DNA from: an uncultured Coriobacteriaceae bacterium
GTDB lineage: Bacteria > Actinomycetota > Coriobacteriia > Coriobacteriales > Coriobacteriaceae
DNA length: 60,933 bases
Direction: 5' to 3'
Assembly (NCBI GenBank): GCA_949287085.1
Contig: CASEER010000017.1
Location: 1 to 60,933 of the forward strand
The notes under the pieces are model-generated. The model searched no databases. It was not told where the DNA came from and was given only the letters and a program-made list of their open reading frames with translations. Shown in pieces: positions 18,244 to 26,685 of this stretch (position 1 is its first letter; each line of letters opens with the position of its first letter). The translations under genes were made by a program, and so were the position numbers.

Positions 18244-18308
18244 ACTCTTTTGGGGGCGGGGTCACCTAGGTTTGCCGCGTAAACCAAAGCGACTCGCCCC
18301 AAAGGGGC
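18244..18308. repeat. Imperfect hairpin carrying the transposase inverted-repeat head (family B)
   Basis: TTTGGGGGCGGGGTCA at 18249-18264 matches 15 of 16 bases of TTTGGGGACGGGGTCA at the left end of the transposase unit (24333-24348). Downstream DNA (GTAAACCAAAGCGACTCGCCCCAAAGGGG) folds back on it imperfectly. It separates rapZ from whiA. Confidence 0.6.
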
Positions 18309-18328
18309 CACAGATCAGAGGGGAACGT

Positions 18329-19255
18329 ATGTCATTTACGGCAGAGGTGCGCGACGAGCTCTCGCGCTGTGAGCCTAGCTGCGAGTATTGCGATCTGGCA
18401 ACGCTCGCGGCGCTCGTGCGCGTCTGCGGTACGCTCTCCATCGCGGGGCCCGGGCGCTACCGGCTGACCGTAGCCACCGAGACGGGCGCCGTGGCGCGCA
18501 CGATGCTCGGCCTCACGCATAAGATCCTGAAGCTCCGTACCGAGTTCACCGTGCGGCGCTCGGTTCTCCATAAGGTGCGAAACTACCTGATTACCCTGCC
18601 TGACCAACCCGGGCTCGACAAAGCGCTCGTGCTGCTGGGCATCCTTGACCGGCGCGGCGGCTTGGTGCGCGGGATTCCCAAGCACGTGGCGGCGCGTCCC
18701 TGCTGCCGGCTGGCGTACCTGCGCGGCGCGCTCATCGCCGGCGGCTTTGTGGCCGACCCGCGCGGCGACTTTCATCTTGAGATCGCTGTACAAGGGGAGG
18801 AATTTGCCCAAGCGCTTGCGGGGCTCATGGGGGCCATCGGCGTCAACGCGCGCGTCAATCGCCGCAAGTCGACCTACGCCGTCTATGTAAAGAGCGCACG
18901 CGACATCCGCGGGCTGCTCGACGCCGTGGGCGCTCAGCGGAGCGTGGGCGTGATCGACGATGCGCGCGCCATGAAGTCGGTCAAAAACGAGGTGAACCGC
19001 AAGGTCAACGCCGAGCTTGCCAACCAAACGCGGAGCGCGGGCGCGGCGCAGCACCAGCTTGAGCTTATCGAAGAGGTCAATCGACGGGGGCTGCGCGGTA
19101 CCTTGCCCCAGGCGCTGGCGGACTTTTGCGATTTGCGTGAGGCACATCCCGATCTCTCGCTGCGAGATTTAGGCGAGATGGCCGAGCCGCCGCTGTCAAA
19201 ATCGGCGCTCTACCACCGCGTTTTGCGGCTCGAAAAGCTGTTGCAGGATACCTAG
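18329..19255 (+). CDS. whiA: DNA-binding protein WhiA
   Basis: The product is 308 residues. ATG 18329 has AGAGGGGAACGT upstream. The N-terminal part (MSFTAEVRDELSR, then a LAGLIDADG-like fold with LAYLRGALIAGGFVADPRGDFHLE) and the C-terminal helix-turn-helix (LSLRDLGEMAEPPLSKSALYHRV) are typical. WhiA controls sporulation and division genes in streptomycetes and is conserved in non-sporulating Gram-positives, where it affects cell division. It closes the murJ-uvrC-rapZ-whiA group. Confidence 0.95.
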   Translation: MSFTAEVRDELSRCEPSCEYCDLATLAALVRVCGTLSIAGPGRYRLTVATETGAVARTMLGLTHKILKLRTEFTVRRSVLHKVRNYLITLPDQPGLDKALVLLGILDRRGGLVRGIPKHVAARPCCRLAYLRGALIAGGFVADPRGDFHLEIAVQGEEFAQALAGLMGAIGVNARVNRRKSTYAVYVKSARDIRGLLDAVGAQRSVGVIDDARAMKSVKNEVNRKVNAELANQTRSAGAAQHQLELIEEVNRRGLRGTLPQALADFCDLREAHPDLSLRDLGEMAEPPLSKSALYHRVLRLEKLLQDT

Positions 19256-19455
19256 CAGGAGACGTGGCGTGCGACGCGTTCGCTTTGAGCGTTGCGGTTC
19301 GTCAGGTATTAAAACGTTTCAATGCAAGGGAATCGTCAAAAAGTGGCTAATTACGCGAATAGCCTTCAGAAAAAAAGGTATATTTGGTGAGTGGTTAGTT
19401 TGTGGGTCTAAACGGTGGGCAAAGAACCCACCGGGCCCTACGAAAGGAGACACAC
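19256..19455 (+). promoter_or_regulatory. Upstream region of gap, probable promoter
   Basis: A 200-base A+T-rich stretch stands out from its GC-rich surroundings. TATATT at 19379-19384 is a possible -10. The ribosome-binding site is AAAGGAGA at 19443-19450. No clear -35 or regulator site is recognised. Confidence 0.4.
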
Positions 19456-20481
19456 ATGGCAGTAAAGGTTGCGATTAACGGCTTTGGTCGCATCGGTCGT
19501 CTGGCGTTCCGTCAGATGTTCGCCCATGAGGGTACCGAGATCGTCGCTATTAACGACCTCACTTCTCCGGATATGCTCGCTTATCTGCTGAAGTACGACT
19601 CCACGCAGGGCAACTATGCGCGCGATCACGAGATCACCTCTGACGAGGACTCCATCACCGTTGATGGCAAGAAGATCACCATCTACAAGGAGGCCGACGC
19701 GAACAACCTCCCGTGGGGCGAGCTTGGCGTCGACGTCGTGCTCGAGTGCACCGGCTTCTACACCTCCAAGGCCAAGGCGCAGGCTCACATCAACGCTGGC
19801 GCCAAGAAGGTCGTCATCTCCGCTCCGGCTGGCAACGACCTGCCCACCATCGTCTACAACGTCAACCATGAGACGCTGACCGCTGACGATGACATCATCT
19901 CCGCTGCTTCTTGCACCACCAACTGCCTCGCCCCGATGGCCAAGGGTCTGAACGACTTCGCGCCCATCGTCTCCGGCATCATGACCACCATTCACGCCTT
20001 CACCGGCGACCAGATGCCGCTCGACGGCCCGCAGCGCAAGGGCAACAAGCGTCGTAGCCGCGCTTGCTCCGAGAACATCGTCCCCAACAGCACCGGTGCC
20101 GCCAAGGCCATCGGCCTCGTGCTCCCCGAGCTCAACGGCAAGCTCATCGGTGCTGCTCAGCGCGTTCCCACCCCGACCGGCTCGCTCACCAACCTCTACG
20201 CCGTGGTTGACAAGAAGGTCACCGTGGACGAGGTCAACGCTGCCATGAAGGCCTACGCCGAGACCATTCCCGACACCTTCGCCTACAACGAGGACGAGAT
20301 CGTGTCCCGCGACATCGTCGGCGAGACCCATGGCTCGATCTTCGACGCCACCCAGACCATGTGCGCCGACCTTGGCAACGGCCAGACCCTCGTGCAGGTT
20401 GTTTCTTGGTACGACAACGAGAACTCCTACACCTCGCAGATGGTCCGCACCATCAAGTACTTCGAGAAGTTTGTCGCCTAG
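19456..20481 (+). CDS. gap: Glyceraldehyde-3-phosphate dehydrogenase, type I
   Basis: The product is 341 residues. It opens [17 protein letters not shown] (NAD-binding Rossmann fold) and contains the catalytic cysteine in [13 protein letters not shown] and the C-terminal [18 protein letters not shown]. The enzyme makes 1,3-bisphosphoglycerate with NAD in glycolysis. Start ATG 19456 follows AAAGGAGA. It is the first gene of a glycolytic run (gap, pgk, tpiA, gpmI), though a terminator-like hairpin separates it from pgk. Codon use is strongly biased towards C-ending codons, as expected for a highly expressed gene. Confidence 0.97.
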   Translation: MAVKVAINGFGRIGRLAFRQMFAHEGTEIVAINDLTSPDMLAYLLKYDSTQGNYARDHEITSDEDSITVDGKKITIYKEADANNLPWGELGVDVVLECTGFYTSKAKAQAHINAGAKKVVISAPAGNDLPTIVYNVNHETLTADDDIISAASCTTNCLAPMAKGLNDFAPIVSGIMTTIHAFTGDQMPLDGPQRKGNKRRSRACSENIVPNSTGAAKAIGLVLPELNGKLIGAAQRVPTPTGSLTNLYAVVDKKVTVDEVNAAMKAYAETIPDTFAYNEDEIVSRDIVGETHGSIFDATQTMCADLGNGQTLVQVVSWYDNENSYTSQMVRTIKYFEKFVA

Positions 20482-20523
20482 GTTCACGCCAGGCAGTAGC
20501 TTCGCGATAGCGTCTTAAACGGG

Positions 20524-20566
20524 GGCGCGGCCTTAAGGCTTTATGCCCTGAGGTCGCGCCTCTTTT
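20524..20566 (+). terminator. Rho-independent terminator after gap
   Basis: GGCGCGGCCT (20524-20533) pairs with AGGTCGCGCC (20551-20560) at 9 of 10 positions, followed by TCTTTT. It would let gap be expressed partly apart from pgk-tpiA-gpmI. Confidence 0.65.
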
Positions 20567-20715
20567 ATGTGAGGCTTATCTGGCGCCCGCCTGCGGCATA
20601 AAATGCCCACCGCTTTGTTTGGTGCGTGCCGCAGATTATGTCCGCACGAGGCCTCATACTCATCATGTGACCATACGGCAGCCCGCCGTGTGCGATAGAG
20701 AAAGGTAGATGCACT

Positions 20716-21912
20716 ATGGCTTTCACCAAGAAGACCGTTCGTGACATCGATGTCGACGGCAAGCGCGTGCTTGAGCGCGTCGACTTCAACGTGCCGCTGA
20801 AGGACGGCGTGGTGACCGACGACACCCGCATCCGTGCCGCCATCCCCACGATCAAGTACCTCAAGGAGCACAACGCCAAGATCATCCTCATGAGCCACCT
20901 CGGCCGCCCCAAGGGCGACGGCCCCGAGCCCGAGCTCTCGCTCAAGCCTGCTGCCGACAAGCTCGCCGAGCTCACCGGCTATGACGTCAAGTTTGTCGAC
21001 GACACCTATGGCGAGAAGGCCAAGGCTGCCGTCGATGCCCTCGAGCCGGGCGACATCCTCGTGCTCGAGAACGTCCGCTTTGACAAGCGCGAGAAGAAGA
21101 ACGACCCCGAGATCGCCAAGATCCTCGCTTCTTACGGCGACGTCTTCGTGCTCGACGCCTTTGGCACCGCGCACCGCGCGCAGGGCTCCGTCGTGGGCCC
21201 CGCCCAGTACCTGCCCGCCGTGGCCGGCTTCCTGCTCGAGAAGGAGGTCGACACTCTGACCAGCATCTTCGCTGACCCTGCGCGCCCGTTCGTGGCCATC
21301 GTCGGCGGCTCCAAGGTGTCCTCCAAGATCGGCGTGCTCGATCACCTCATCGACTCCGCTGACACCCTGGTCATCGGTGGCGGCATGGCCTACACCTTCT
21401 TCCTTGCCAAGGGCTACAAGACCGTCGGCACCTCCCTCAAGGAAGAGGACTGGGTCGAGCGCGCGGCCGAGATGCTCAAGAAGGCCGAGGACAAGGGCGT
21501 CAAGATCCTGCTCCCGATCGACAACGTCGTGGCCGATCACTTTGGCGAGGACGCCGAGGGCGAGATCGTTGCCTCCGACGCGATTCCCGAGGACCGCATG
21601 GGCATGGACATTGGCCCCAAGACCGAGAAGCTCTACGCCGACGCTATCGCTGAGGCCAAGACCGTGTTCTGGAACGGCCCCATGGGCGTCTTTGAGTTCG
21701 ACAACTTCGCGCACGGCACCAAGGCCGTTGCCGAGGCCGTGGCTGCCAACGAGGGCTGCACCTCGATCATCGGCGGTGGCGACTCCGTCGCGGCGGTGAA
21801 CAAGTTTAACCTGGCCGACAAGATGAGCTGGATCTCCACCGGTGGTGGCGCGTCCATGGAGCTCGTCGAGGGCAAGGCTCTTCCGGGAGTGGAGGCGCTG
21901 CTCGATGCCTAA
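20716..21912 (+). CDS. pgk: Phosphoglycerate kinase
   Basis: The product is 398 residues, normal for Pgk, which makes ATP from 1,3-bisphosphoglycerate. Signatures are [45 protein letters not shown], the hinge and nucleotide blocks [20 protein letters not shown] and [21 protein letters not shown], and [17 protein letters not shown] 20716 follows GAGAAAGG. Its stop overlaps the tpiA start by 8 bases. Confidence 0.97.
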   Translation: MAFTKKTVRDIDVDGKRVLERVDFNVPLKDGVVTDDTRIRAAIPTIKYLKEHNAKIILMSHLGRPKGDGPEPELSLKPAADKLAELTGYDVKFVDDTYGEKAKAAVDALEPGDILVLENVRFDKREKKNDPEIAKILASYGDVFVLDAFGTAHRAQGSVVGPAQYLPAVAGFLLEKEVDTLTSIFADPARPFVAIVGGSKVSSKIGVLDHLIDSADTLVIGGGMAYTFFLAKGYKTVGTSLKEEDWVERAAEMLKKAEDKGVKILLPIDNVVADHFGEDAEGEIVASDAIPEDRMGMDIGPKTEKLYADAIAEAKTVFWNGPMGVFEFDNFAHGTKAVAEAVAANEGCTSIIGGGDSVAAVNKFNLADKMSWISTGGGASMELVEGKALPGVEALLDA

Positions 21913-22681
21913 TACGCGTACCCGCCTCATTGCAGGCAACTGGAAGATGAACAACGACCTCGACCAGGCCTACGAGCTCGCGACCGAGCTTGTCAAGGCC
22001 ATCCCCGAGGTTCCCGCGGGCGTTGAGGTGTGCGTCTGCCCGCCGACCGTCGACCTGCGTGTGGTCTCCTGCCGCGGCGGCATCAAGGAGAGCCCCATCA
22101 AGCTCGGTGCCCAGAACGTGTACTGGGAGGAGTCCGGCGCGTACACCGGCGAGACCTCGGTTGCCATGCTCAAGAGCGTGCCCGTTGAGTACTGCATCAT
22201 CGGTCACTCCGAGCGTCGCGACTACTTCAAGGAGACCGACGAGGACGAGAACAAGAAGGCCAAGGCGCTTATCGCCGGCGGCATCGTTCCGATCTTCTGC
22301 TGCGGCGAGAGCCTTGAGACCCGTGAGGCCGGCGAGCACGTCTCGTTCGTGACCTCGCAGATCAAGGCCGGCCTGGCTGGCATCGAGCTTTCGAGCGCCG
22401 ACCAGCTCGTTATCGCCTACGAGCCCATCTGGGCCATCGGCACTGGCAAGACCGCTACGGCCGATGACGCCCAGGAGGTCTGCGGCGCCATCCGCGCTAC
22501 CCTCGTCGAGCTCTTTGGCGAGGAGATCGCCTCCGGTATCCGCGTGCTCTACGGCGGCTCCGCCAAGCCGGAGAACATCGCTGGCTTCCTCGAGAAGGAG
22601 GACGTTGACGGTGCCCTCGTGGGCGGCGCATCGCTCAAGGCCGACAGCTTCGCCGCGATGGTTGAGAAGGCAGGCGAGTAA
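21905..22681 (+). CDS. tpiA: Triosephosphate isomerase
   Basis: The product is 258 residues. The substrate lysine is in [11 protein letters not shown], the electrophilic histidine in [13 protein letters not shown], and the catalytic glutamate in [15 protein letters not shown]; the phosphate loop is [10 protein letters not shown]. It interconverts dihydroxyacetone phosphate and glyceraldehyde-3-phosphate. ATG 21905 overlaps the pgk stop, and gpmI follows after 3 bases, so the three are translated from one message. Confidence 0.97.
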   Translation: MPNTRTRLIAGNWKMNNDLDQAYELATELVKAIPEVPAGVEVCVCPPTVDLRVVSCRGGIKESPIKLGAQNVYWEESGAYTGETSVAMLKSVPVEYCIIGHSERRDYFKETDEDENKKAKALIAGGIVPIFCCGESLETREAGEHVSFVTSQIKAGLAGIELSSADQLVIAYEPIWAIGTGKTATADDAQEVCGAIRATLVELFGEEIASGIRVLYGGSAKPENIAGFLEKEDVDGALVGGASLKADSFAAMVEKAGE

Positions 22682-22684
22682 CGT

Positions 22685-24247
22685 ATGGCAGAGCGTCATC
22701 TTCCTGCGCTCCTGGTGATCATGGACGGCTTTGGCCTTGCCCCCGCGGGCGACAACAACGCCGTCTATAAGGCCAACAAGCCCTACCTGGACAAGCTCTG
22801 GGAGGAGTACCCGCACACCACGCTCGGTGCTTCGGGCGAGGATGTGGGCCTGCCGGACGGCCAGATGGGCAATTCTGAGGTTGGCCACCTGAACATCGGC
22901 GCCGGCCGCATCGTGTTCCAGGAGCTCAGCCGCATCAATAACTCCATCGTCGATGGTTCCATCGAGGAGAACCCCACGCTCGCCACGGCCATGGAGGACG
23001 TCGCCCACCGCGGCGGCACCGTCCACCTGCTGGGTCTCGTGTCCCCCGGCGGCGTGCACTCCATGCAGCGCCACGGCGAGGTCCTTTCGGTGCTCGCTGC
23101 CATGCACGGCGTGGAGAAGATTCGGTTTCACTGCTTCATGGACGGCCGCGACGTGGACCCGCACTCCGGTGCTGGCTACATCGAGACTCTGAAGGAGAAC
23201 CTCGAGGCCCTCTCCAAGTACACCGGCGTGGACGCGCGCATCGCGACCGTGTCCGGCCGTTACTGGGCTATGGACCGCGACAATCGCTGGGAGCGCGTCG
23301 AGCGCGCCTACGACGTCATCACCCTGCCGTACGACGGCGAGGACGTTGACCCGGTTGCGGGCGTGAAGGCCTACTACGAGAAGGACGAGCGCGGCGACGA
23401 GTTCGTTGAGCCCTTTGCCTGCCACAACGAGGGTGTGCACGACGGCGACGCAATGGTGTTCTTTAACTTCCGTCCCGACCGCGCCCGCGAGATGACCCGC
23501 GCCTTCACCGAGAAGAACTTCAGCGGGTTCGAGCGCAAGGTCGCGCCGAAGCTCTCGCACTTCGTCTCGATGACCGAGTACGACGACACGTTCAAGAACG
23601 TCGAGGTGGCCTTCCCCAAGACGTTCCCCAAGAACGTGCTGGCCGACGTCATCGCGCAGAACGGTCTCAAGCAGCTGCACACCGCTGAGACCGAGAAGTA
23701 CGCACACGTCACGTTCTTCCTGAACGGCGGCGTCGAGGAGCCCAAGGAGGGGGAGGAGCGCGTGCTCGTGCCCTCGCCCAAGGTTGCTACCTACGACATG
23801 CAGCCCGAGATGTCGGAGCCCGAGGTCACCGAGAAGCTCGTCGAGGCCATCAACGAGGACCGCGCCGACTTCTACATCGTGAACTACGCGAACTGCGACA
23901 TGGTGGGCCACACCGGCGTCTTTGACGCTGCGGTCAAGGCAGTTGAGGCAGTGGACGACGGCCTGTCCAAGGTCATCCCCGCGATTCTTGCCAAGGGCGG
24001 CTTCGCGCTCATCACGGCGGACCACGGCAATGCCGACCACATGTACGATGTGGATGACCAAGGCGTCCAGCATCCGTTCACGGCACATACCACCAATCGC
24101 GTGCCTTTCATCGTAGTCGATCCCAAGGCCAAGCTTACCGGTATCGAGGACGGGCGTCTCTCGGACATTGCTCCGACCATGCTCACCCTTGCCGGCATCG
24201 AGCCGAGTGCCGAAATGACTGGCCGCGTCCTCGCCACCGAGGAGTAG
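22685..24247 (+). CDS. gpmI: 2,3-bisphosphoglycerate-independent phosphoglycerate mutase
   Basis: The product is 520 residues, typical of the Mn-dependent cofactor-independent mutase. The catalytic serine is in GQMGNSEVGHLNIGAGR. Further blocks are FHCFMDGRDVDP, ATVSGRYWAMDRDNRW, FFNFRPDRAREM, VNYANCDMVGHTG and ITADHGNADHM, which include the metal ligands. It converts 3- to 2-phosphoglycerate. It ends the glycolytic operon and is followed by a strong terminator; no enolase gene follows. Confidence 0.97.
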   Translation: MAERHLPALLVIMDGFGLAPAGDNNAVYKANKPYLDKLWEEYPHTTLGASGEDVGLPDGQMGNSEVGHLNIGAGRIVFQELSRINNSIVDGSIEENPTLATAMEDVAHRGGTVHLLGLVSPGGVHSMQRHGEVLSVLAAMHGVEKIRFHCFMDGRDVDPHSGAGYIETLKENLEALSKYTGVDARIATVSGRYWAMDRDNRWERVERAYDVITLPYDGEDVDPVAGVKAYYEKDERGDEFVEPFACHNEGVHDGDAMVFFNFRPDRAREMTRAFTEKNFSGFERKVAPKLSHFVSMTEYDDTFKNVEVAFPKTFPKNVLADVIAQNGLKQLHTAETEKYAHVTFFLNGGVEEPKEGEERVLVPSPKVATYDMQPEMSEPEVTEKLVEAINEDRADFYIVNYANCDMVGHTGVFDAAVKAVEAVDDGLSKVIPAILAKGGFALITADHGNADHMYDVDDQGVQHPFTAHTTNRVPFIVVDPKAKLTGIEDGRLSDIAPTMLTLAGIEPSAEMTGRVLATEE

Positions 24248-24289
24248 CCCGCCACTTGCCATTTGGGATAGGCACATTTGGCAGATTGA

Positions 24290-24324
24290 AGGAGCCCCAG
24301 CACAACGTTGGGGCTCCTTTTTGC
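24290..24324 (+). terminator. Rho-independent terminator of the glycolytic operon
   Basis: GGAGCCCCA (24290-24298) pairs perfectly with TGGGGCTCC (24309-24317), followed by TTTTTGCTTT. The transposase unit begins 7 bases after it. Confidence 0.9.
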
Positions 24325-24330
24325 TTTGCT

Positions 24331-24358
24331 TATTTGGGGACGGGGTCAAAACATGCAA
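24331..24358 (+). repeat. Left 28-bp inverted repeat of the transposase unit
   Basis: It matches 25780-25807 in reverse complement over all 28 bases; the next base on each side does not pair. It ends 10 bases before the transposase ATG, so it lies in that gene's leader. Confidence 0.9.
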
Positions 24359-24368
24359 AGGGGGAACC

Positions 24369-25121
24369 ATGCCAAGAAAGCCGCGCGTTCGTGCAGAAAC
24401 AGGGTTCTACCATGTGATATTTCGCGGCAATGGAAAGCAGCTGCTGTTTGAGGGCGACAACGACCGGATGCACTTTCTCGGCATGCTGCGTGACAAGACG
24501 AGAGCCGATGGCATTTCGGTCATCGCATGGTGCCTCATGGACAATCACGTCCATCTTTTGCTCGATGATCCGCTCAATGCGTTAAGCCATGCCATGCACG
24601 CGTTGGCAACAGCCTATGCTCGCTACTTCAACGATTCGTCAGGTCATGTGGGCGCAGTATTCCAGGGTCGTTTTACGAGCGTGCCCATCAAAGACGAGCG
24701 CCAGCTGCTTCAGGCGGTTCGCTACATCCATGATAATCCCGAGAAGGCGGGAATGGCGCCGGCTCGGGAATACCCCTGGAGTAGTTATCGAGAGTATGTA
24801 AGCGGGGCGAGCCTCGTTGACGATAAGGCGGTTCTCGGTGCCCTCGGAGGCAGGGAGCAGTTTGAAGATTTCTGCCGGAGCGAGCAGTTCGTGGGCTACT
24901 ATGTGCGCTTAGGCAAGCGAGTTTCCGATGGGGAGGCATTGCTCGCAGCACGCGATGTTCTGGACGGTAGGGATCCGATGGAATTGAAGGGGCTTTCTCG
25001 ACCCGAGCGAGATGATGCGTTGCGGGCCCTGCGGCATGTGGGTCTCACCATCAAGCAAGTCGAACGGCTGACGGGAATCGGCGCAAGCACCATTTCTCAT
25101 GTGACAACCCGACAGGGGTAA
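24369..25121 (+). CDS. REP-associated tyrosine transposase (Y1, IS200/RAYT-like)
   Basis: The product is 250 residues. The Y1 transposase fold begins TGFYHVIFRGNGKQLLFEGD; the metal-binding HuH motif is H60-V-H62 in WCLMDNHVHLLL; YARYFN and GHVFQGRF-like blocks follow (AVFQGRFTSVPIKDE), and the probable catalytic tyrosine is Y119 in VRYIHDNPEKAG. A C-terminal helix-turn-helix-like stretch (TIKQVERLTGIGASTISHVT) could read DNA sequence. This is the single-copy RAYT type that moves or maintains REP palindromes, rather than a plain IS200 enzyme. ATG 24369 follows GGGGGAA. All catalytic residues are present, so it may be active. Confidence 0.88.
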   Translation: MPRKPRVRAETGFYHVIFRGNGKQLLFEGDNDRMHFLGMLRDKTRADGISVIAWCLMDNHVHLLLDDPLNALSHAMHALATAYARYFNDSSGHVGAVFQGRFTSVPIKDERQLLQAVRYIHDNPEKAGMAPAREYPWSSYREYVSGASLVDDKAVLGALGGREQFEDFCRSEQFVGYYVRLGKRVSDGEALLAARDVLDGRDPMELKGLSRPERDDALRALRHVGLTIKQVERLTGIGASTISHVTTRQG

Positions 25122-25136
25122 TCAATTAGGGGGTAA

Positions 25137-25792
25137 ATGAAGCGAGCTGTATTCTTTGATATCGATGGTACGTTGACACGCGGGGTGATGTCGGGCGCAT
25201 GGCTAGCGGAACTGCTCGGCCATGGAGGGGCCATGAAGGCAGCTGAGGCGGCTTACGCACGGGGTGAGATCGATAACGAGGAGGTTTGTTGAATCGGTGC
25301 GGCAGGGTGCGCGGGCCGCACCCGGACAGAACTCATGGCGATGCTCGAGGACTTGCCGCTCGTCGAACGCGTGTCGCAGGTGGTACATGTCGTTCGCGCG
25401 GTGGGTGGGGAGGCGCACAGCGTATCGCTCGCATGGGATGTCGCCGGAGCGTTCCTCTGCGAACGTTATGGTTTAGACGGGTATGCCTGCTCTGAGCTTG
25501 CGGTGAGACATGGCGTTTGCACGGGTACCGTCGCTCGGGCGCTCGAGGGCGAGGGGAAGTGCGCCTATGCACTCAAAGTATGCAGCGAGTGCGGCATCGA
25601 TCCGGCGGCATGCGTCGCAATTGGAGAAAGCTGTACGGATGTCCCGATTTCTGGGCGGTAGGGACATCGATTGCTTTCAATGCAACCGAAGAGGCGCGAC
25701 GCGCGGTGACGTATTGCTATCGAGGGGGGGGGAGCATGGCAGATGCACTCGCCTTTGCGGGCCTATCGCGCGATGGCCGTTGCATGTTTTGA
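25137..25792 (+). pseudogene. HAD-superfamily phosphatase (SerB-like) pseudogene
   Basis: The gene starts at ATG 25137 after AGGGGGTAA with MKRAVFFDIDGTLTRG, a HAD motif I. An in-frame TGA at 25290-25292 interrupts it; the frame then continues through LVERVSQVVHVVRAVGGEA and WDVAGAFLCERYGLDGYACSELA to IGESCTDVPI, the motif with the catalytic aspartate near the end. There a single-base loss near 25650 shifts the frame, and the tail (VGTSIAFNATEEARRAV) runs to 25792 in another frame. It lies inside the inverted repeats, 16 bases after the transposase, so it is either cargo or a captured neighbour now decaying. Confidence 0.75.
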
Positions 25793-25807
25793 CCCCGTCC
25801 CCAAATA
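25780..25807 (-). repeat. Right 28-bp inverted repeat of the transposase unit
   Basis: It is the exact reverse complement of 24331-24358. It overlaps the last codons of the HAD pseudogene (the TGA at 25790-25792 lies inside it). Confidence 0.9.
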
Positions 25808-25812
25808 GGCAA

Positions 25813-25992
25813 ATGGTTCAAACGCTCGGTACGTACTATCAAAGTGCGCCACATGAAGTGCGGAAGTCGGAGGAGTATTGGGCGCTGCAGCCATGGATCG
25901 AGCCGCTCGAAACAGGGAAGGAGCCTGCACCTCCCGTGGCGGTTGCACTCTGTGACGTTACCATTCTGGGTACGGGAGATTATTCCACGTAG
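25813..25992 (+). CDS. Hypothetical protein, 59 residues, possibly a gene remnant
   Basis: A short open frame from ATG 25813 encodes 59 residues (MVQTLGTYYQSAPHEVRKSE at the start). I recognise no family. It has no clear ribosome-binding site and lies just outside the right inverted repeat, so it may be the remains of a gene disrupted by the transposase unit. The next ~150 bases to secG hold no gene; TATAGT at 26097-26102 is a possible -10 for secG. Confidence 0.25.
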   Translation: MVQTLGTYYQSAPHEVRKSEEYWALQPWIEPLETGKEPAPPVAVALCDVTILGTGDYST

Positions 25993-26143
25993 GTTAGCCG
26001 CTGGGCGTTGAGCTTTCTTTCATCAGGTCTGCCAAGGGAAATCTGCCGTTTGTACCCATCCCCCATGGCAGATGGAGCGAGGGGCGAGGATTGTGCTATA
26101 GTATCGAGCGTTCTCGCGAAAACGCTTGAAGGAGTCTCTATCT

Positions 26144-26410
26144 ATGGGTCCGTTTCAGATTTTGATTTTCATCGTGTGGGCGCTCTCGACGCTCGCGCTC
26201 ATTGCGCTCGTGCTTATGCACTCCGGCAAAGGGACGGGCGTGTCTGACATGATTGCCAGCAGCCTGTATAACGCAAGCACGGCAACCGGCGTTATGGAGC
26301 GCAACCTCGATCGCCTGACGGTGATCGTTGCGGTGGTCTTCGCCGTGTGCGTTGTGCTGTGCATGTTCTTCTTCCCGCAGGGCGGTATCCAGGGCATTAA
26401 CTTCGTGTAA
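26144..26410 (+). CDS. secG: Preprotein translocase subunit SecG
   Basis: The product is 88 residues with two membrane segments (ILIFIVWALSTLALIALVLM and VIVAVVFAVCVVLCMFFF) joined by the SecG loop HSGKGTGVSDMIASSLYNAS. SecG supports SecYEG-driven export. ATG 26144 follows GAAGGAG. secG often sits after the glycolytic operon in Gram-positives, so here the transposase unit has come between them. A terminator follows directly. Confidence 0.93.
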   Translation: MGPFQILIFIVWALSTLALIALVLMHSGKGTGVSDMIASSLYNASTATGVMERNLDRLTVIVAVVFAVCVVLCMFFFPQGGIQGINFV

Positions 26411-26439
26411 CAAGTTTCAACCATATGGATATGCACGAT

Positions 26440-26475
26440 AGCCTCGTCTTAGCTTGTTCTAAGGCGAGGCTTTTT
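26440..26475 (+). terminator. Rho-independent terminator of secG
   Basis: AGCCTCGTCTTAG pairs with CTAAGGCGAGGCT around a short loop, followed by TTTTT at 26471-26475. Confidence 0.9.
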
Positions 26476-26524
26476 GCATAAAAATGTGCCACTTGCGCTC
26501 TCCTATTCACAGGGGGATGCTTTG

Positions 26525-26685
26525 TTGAAGTAAAGTGTTTCCTTCGATTATGTAAGGATTCTTGCAGACTTTATGGTGAAAACTTGGTAGAGTAGACGGA
26601 ACGCTCTTCTGCCTCGTTGCCATGGGCACTTGAGCGCACTTTAAAGGCGGGGAATTCGTCCCCGCCCGGAAAAAAGGAGGAAGGC
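26525..26685 (+). promoter_or_regulatory. Upstream region of the opp operon
   Basis: TTGAAG (26525-26530), a 17-base spacer and TTATGT (26548-26553) form a possible promoter. A perfect hairpin GGCGGGG...CCCCGCC lies at about 26646-26667, just before the strong site AAAAAAGGAGG, and may affect translation or mRNA stability. Confidence 0.35.

Larger units (their letters stand above)
24331..25807. mobile_element. REP-associated transposase unit bounded by perfect 28-bp inverted repeats
   Basis: Bases 24331-24358 and 25780-25807 are exact reverse complements (each contains TTTGGGGACGGGGTCA followed by AAACATGCAA). Between them lie a Y1/IS200-type transposase gene and a decayed HAD phosphatase gene whose last codons run into the right repeat. 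The unit is 1477 bp and sits between the gpmI terminator and secG. No flanking target duplication is seen, as expected for Y1-HuH elements. The repeat head also occurs between rapZ and whiA. Confidence 0.75.

Noticed and set aside
25290..25292. In-frame TGA as selenocysteine or recoding
   Set aside because: The gene also has a frameshift downstream and the site is not a catalytic Cys position; decay is simpler.
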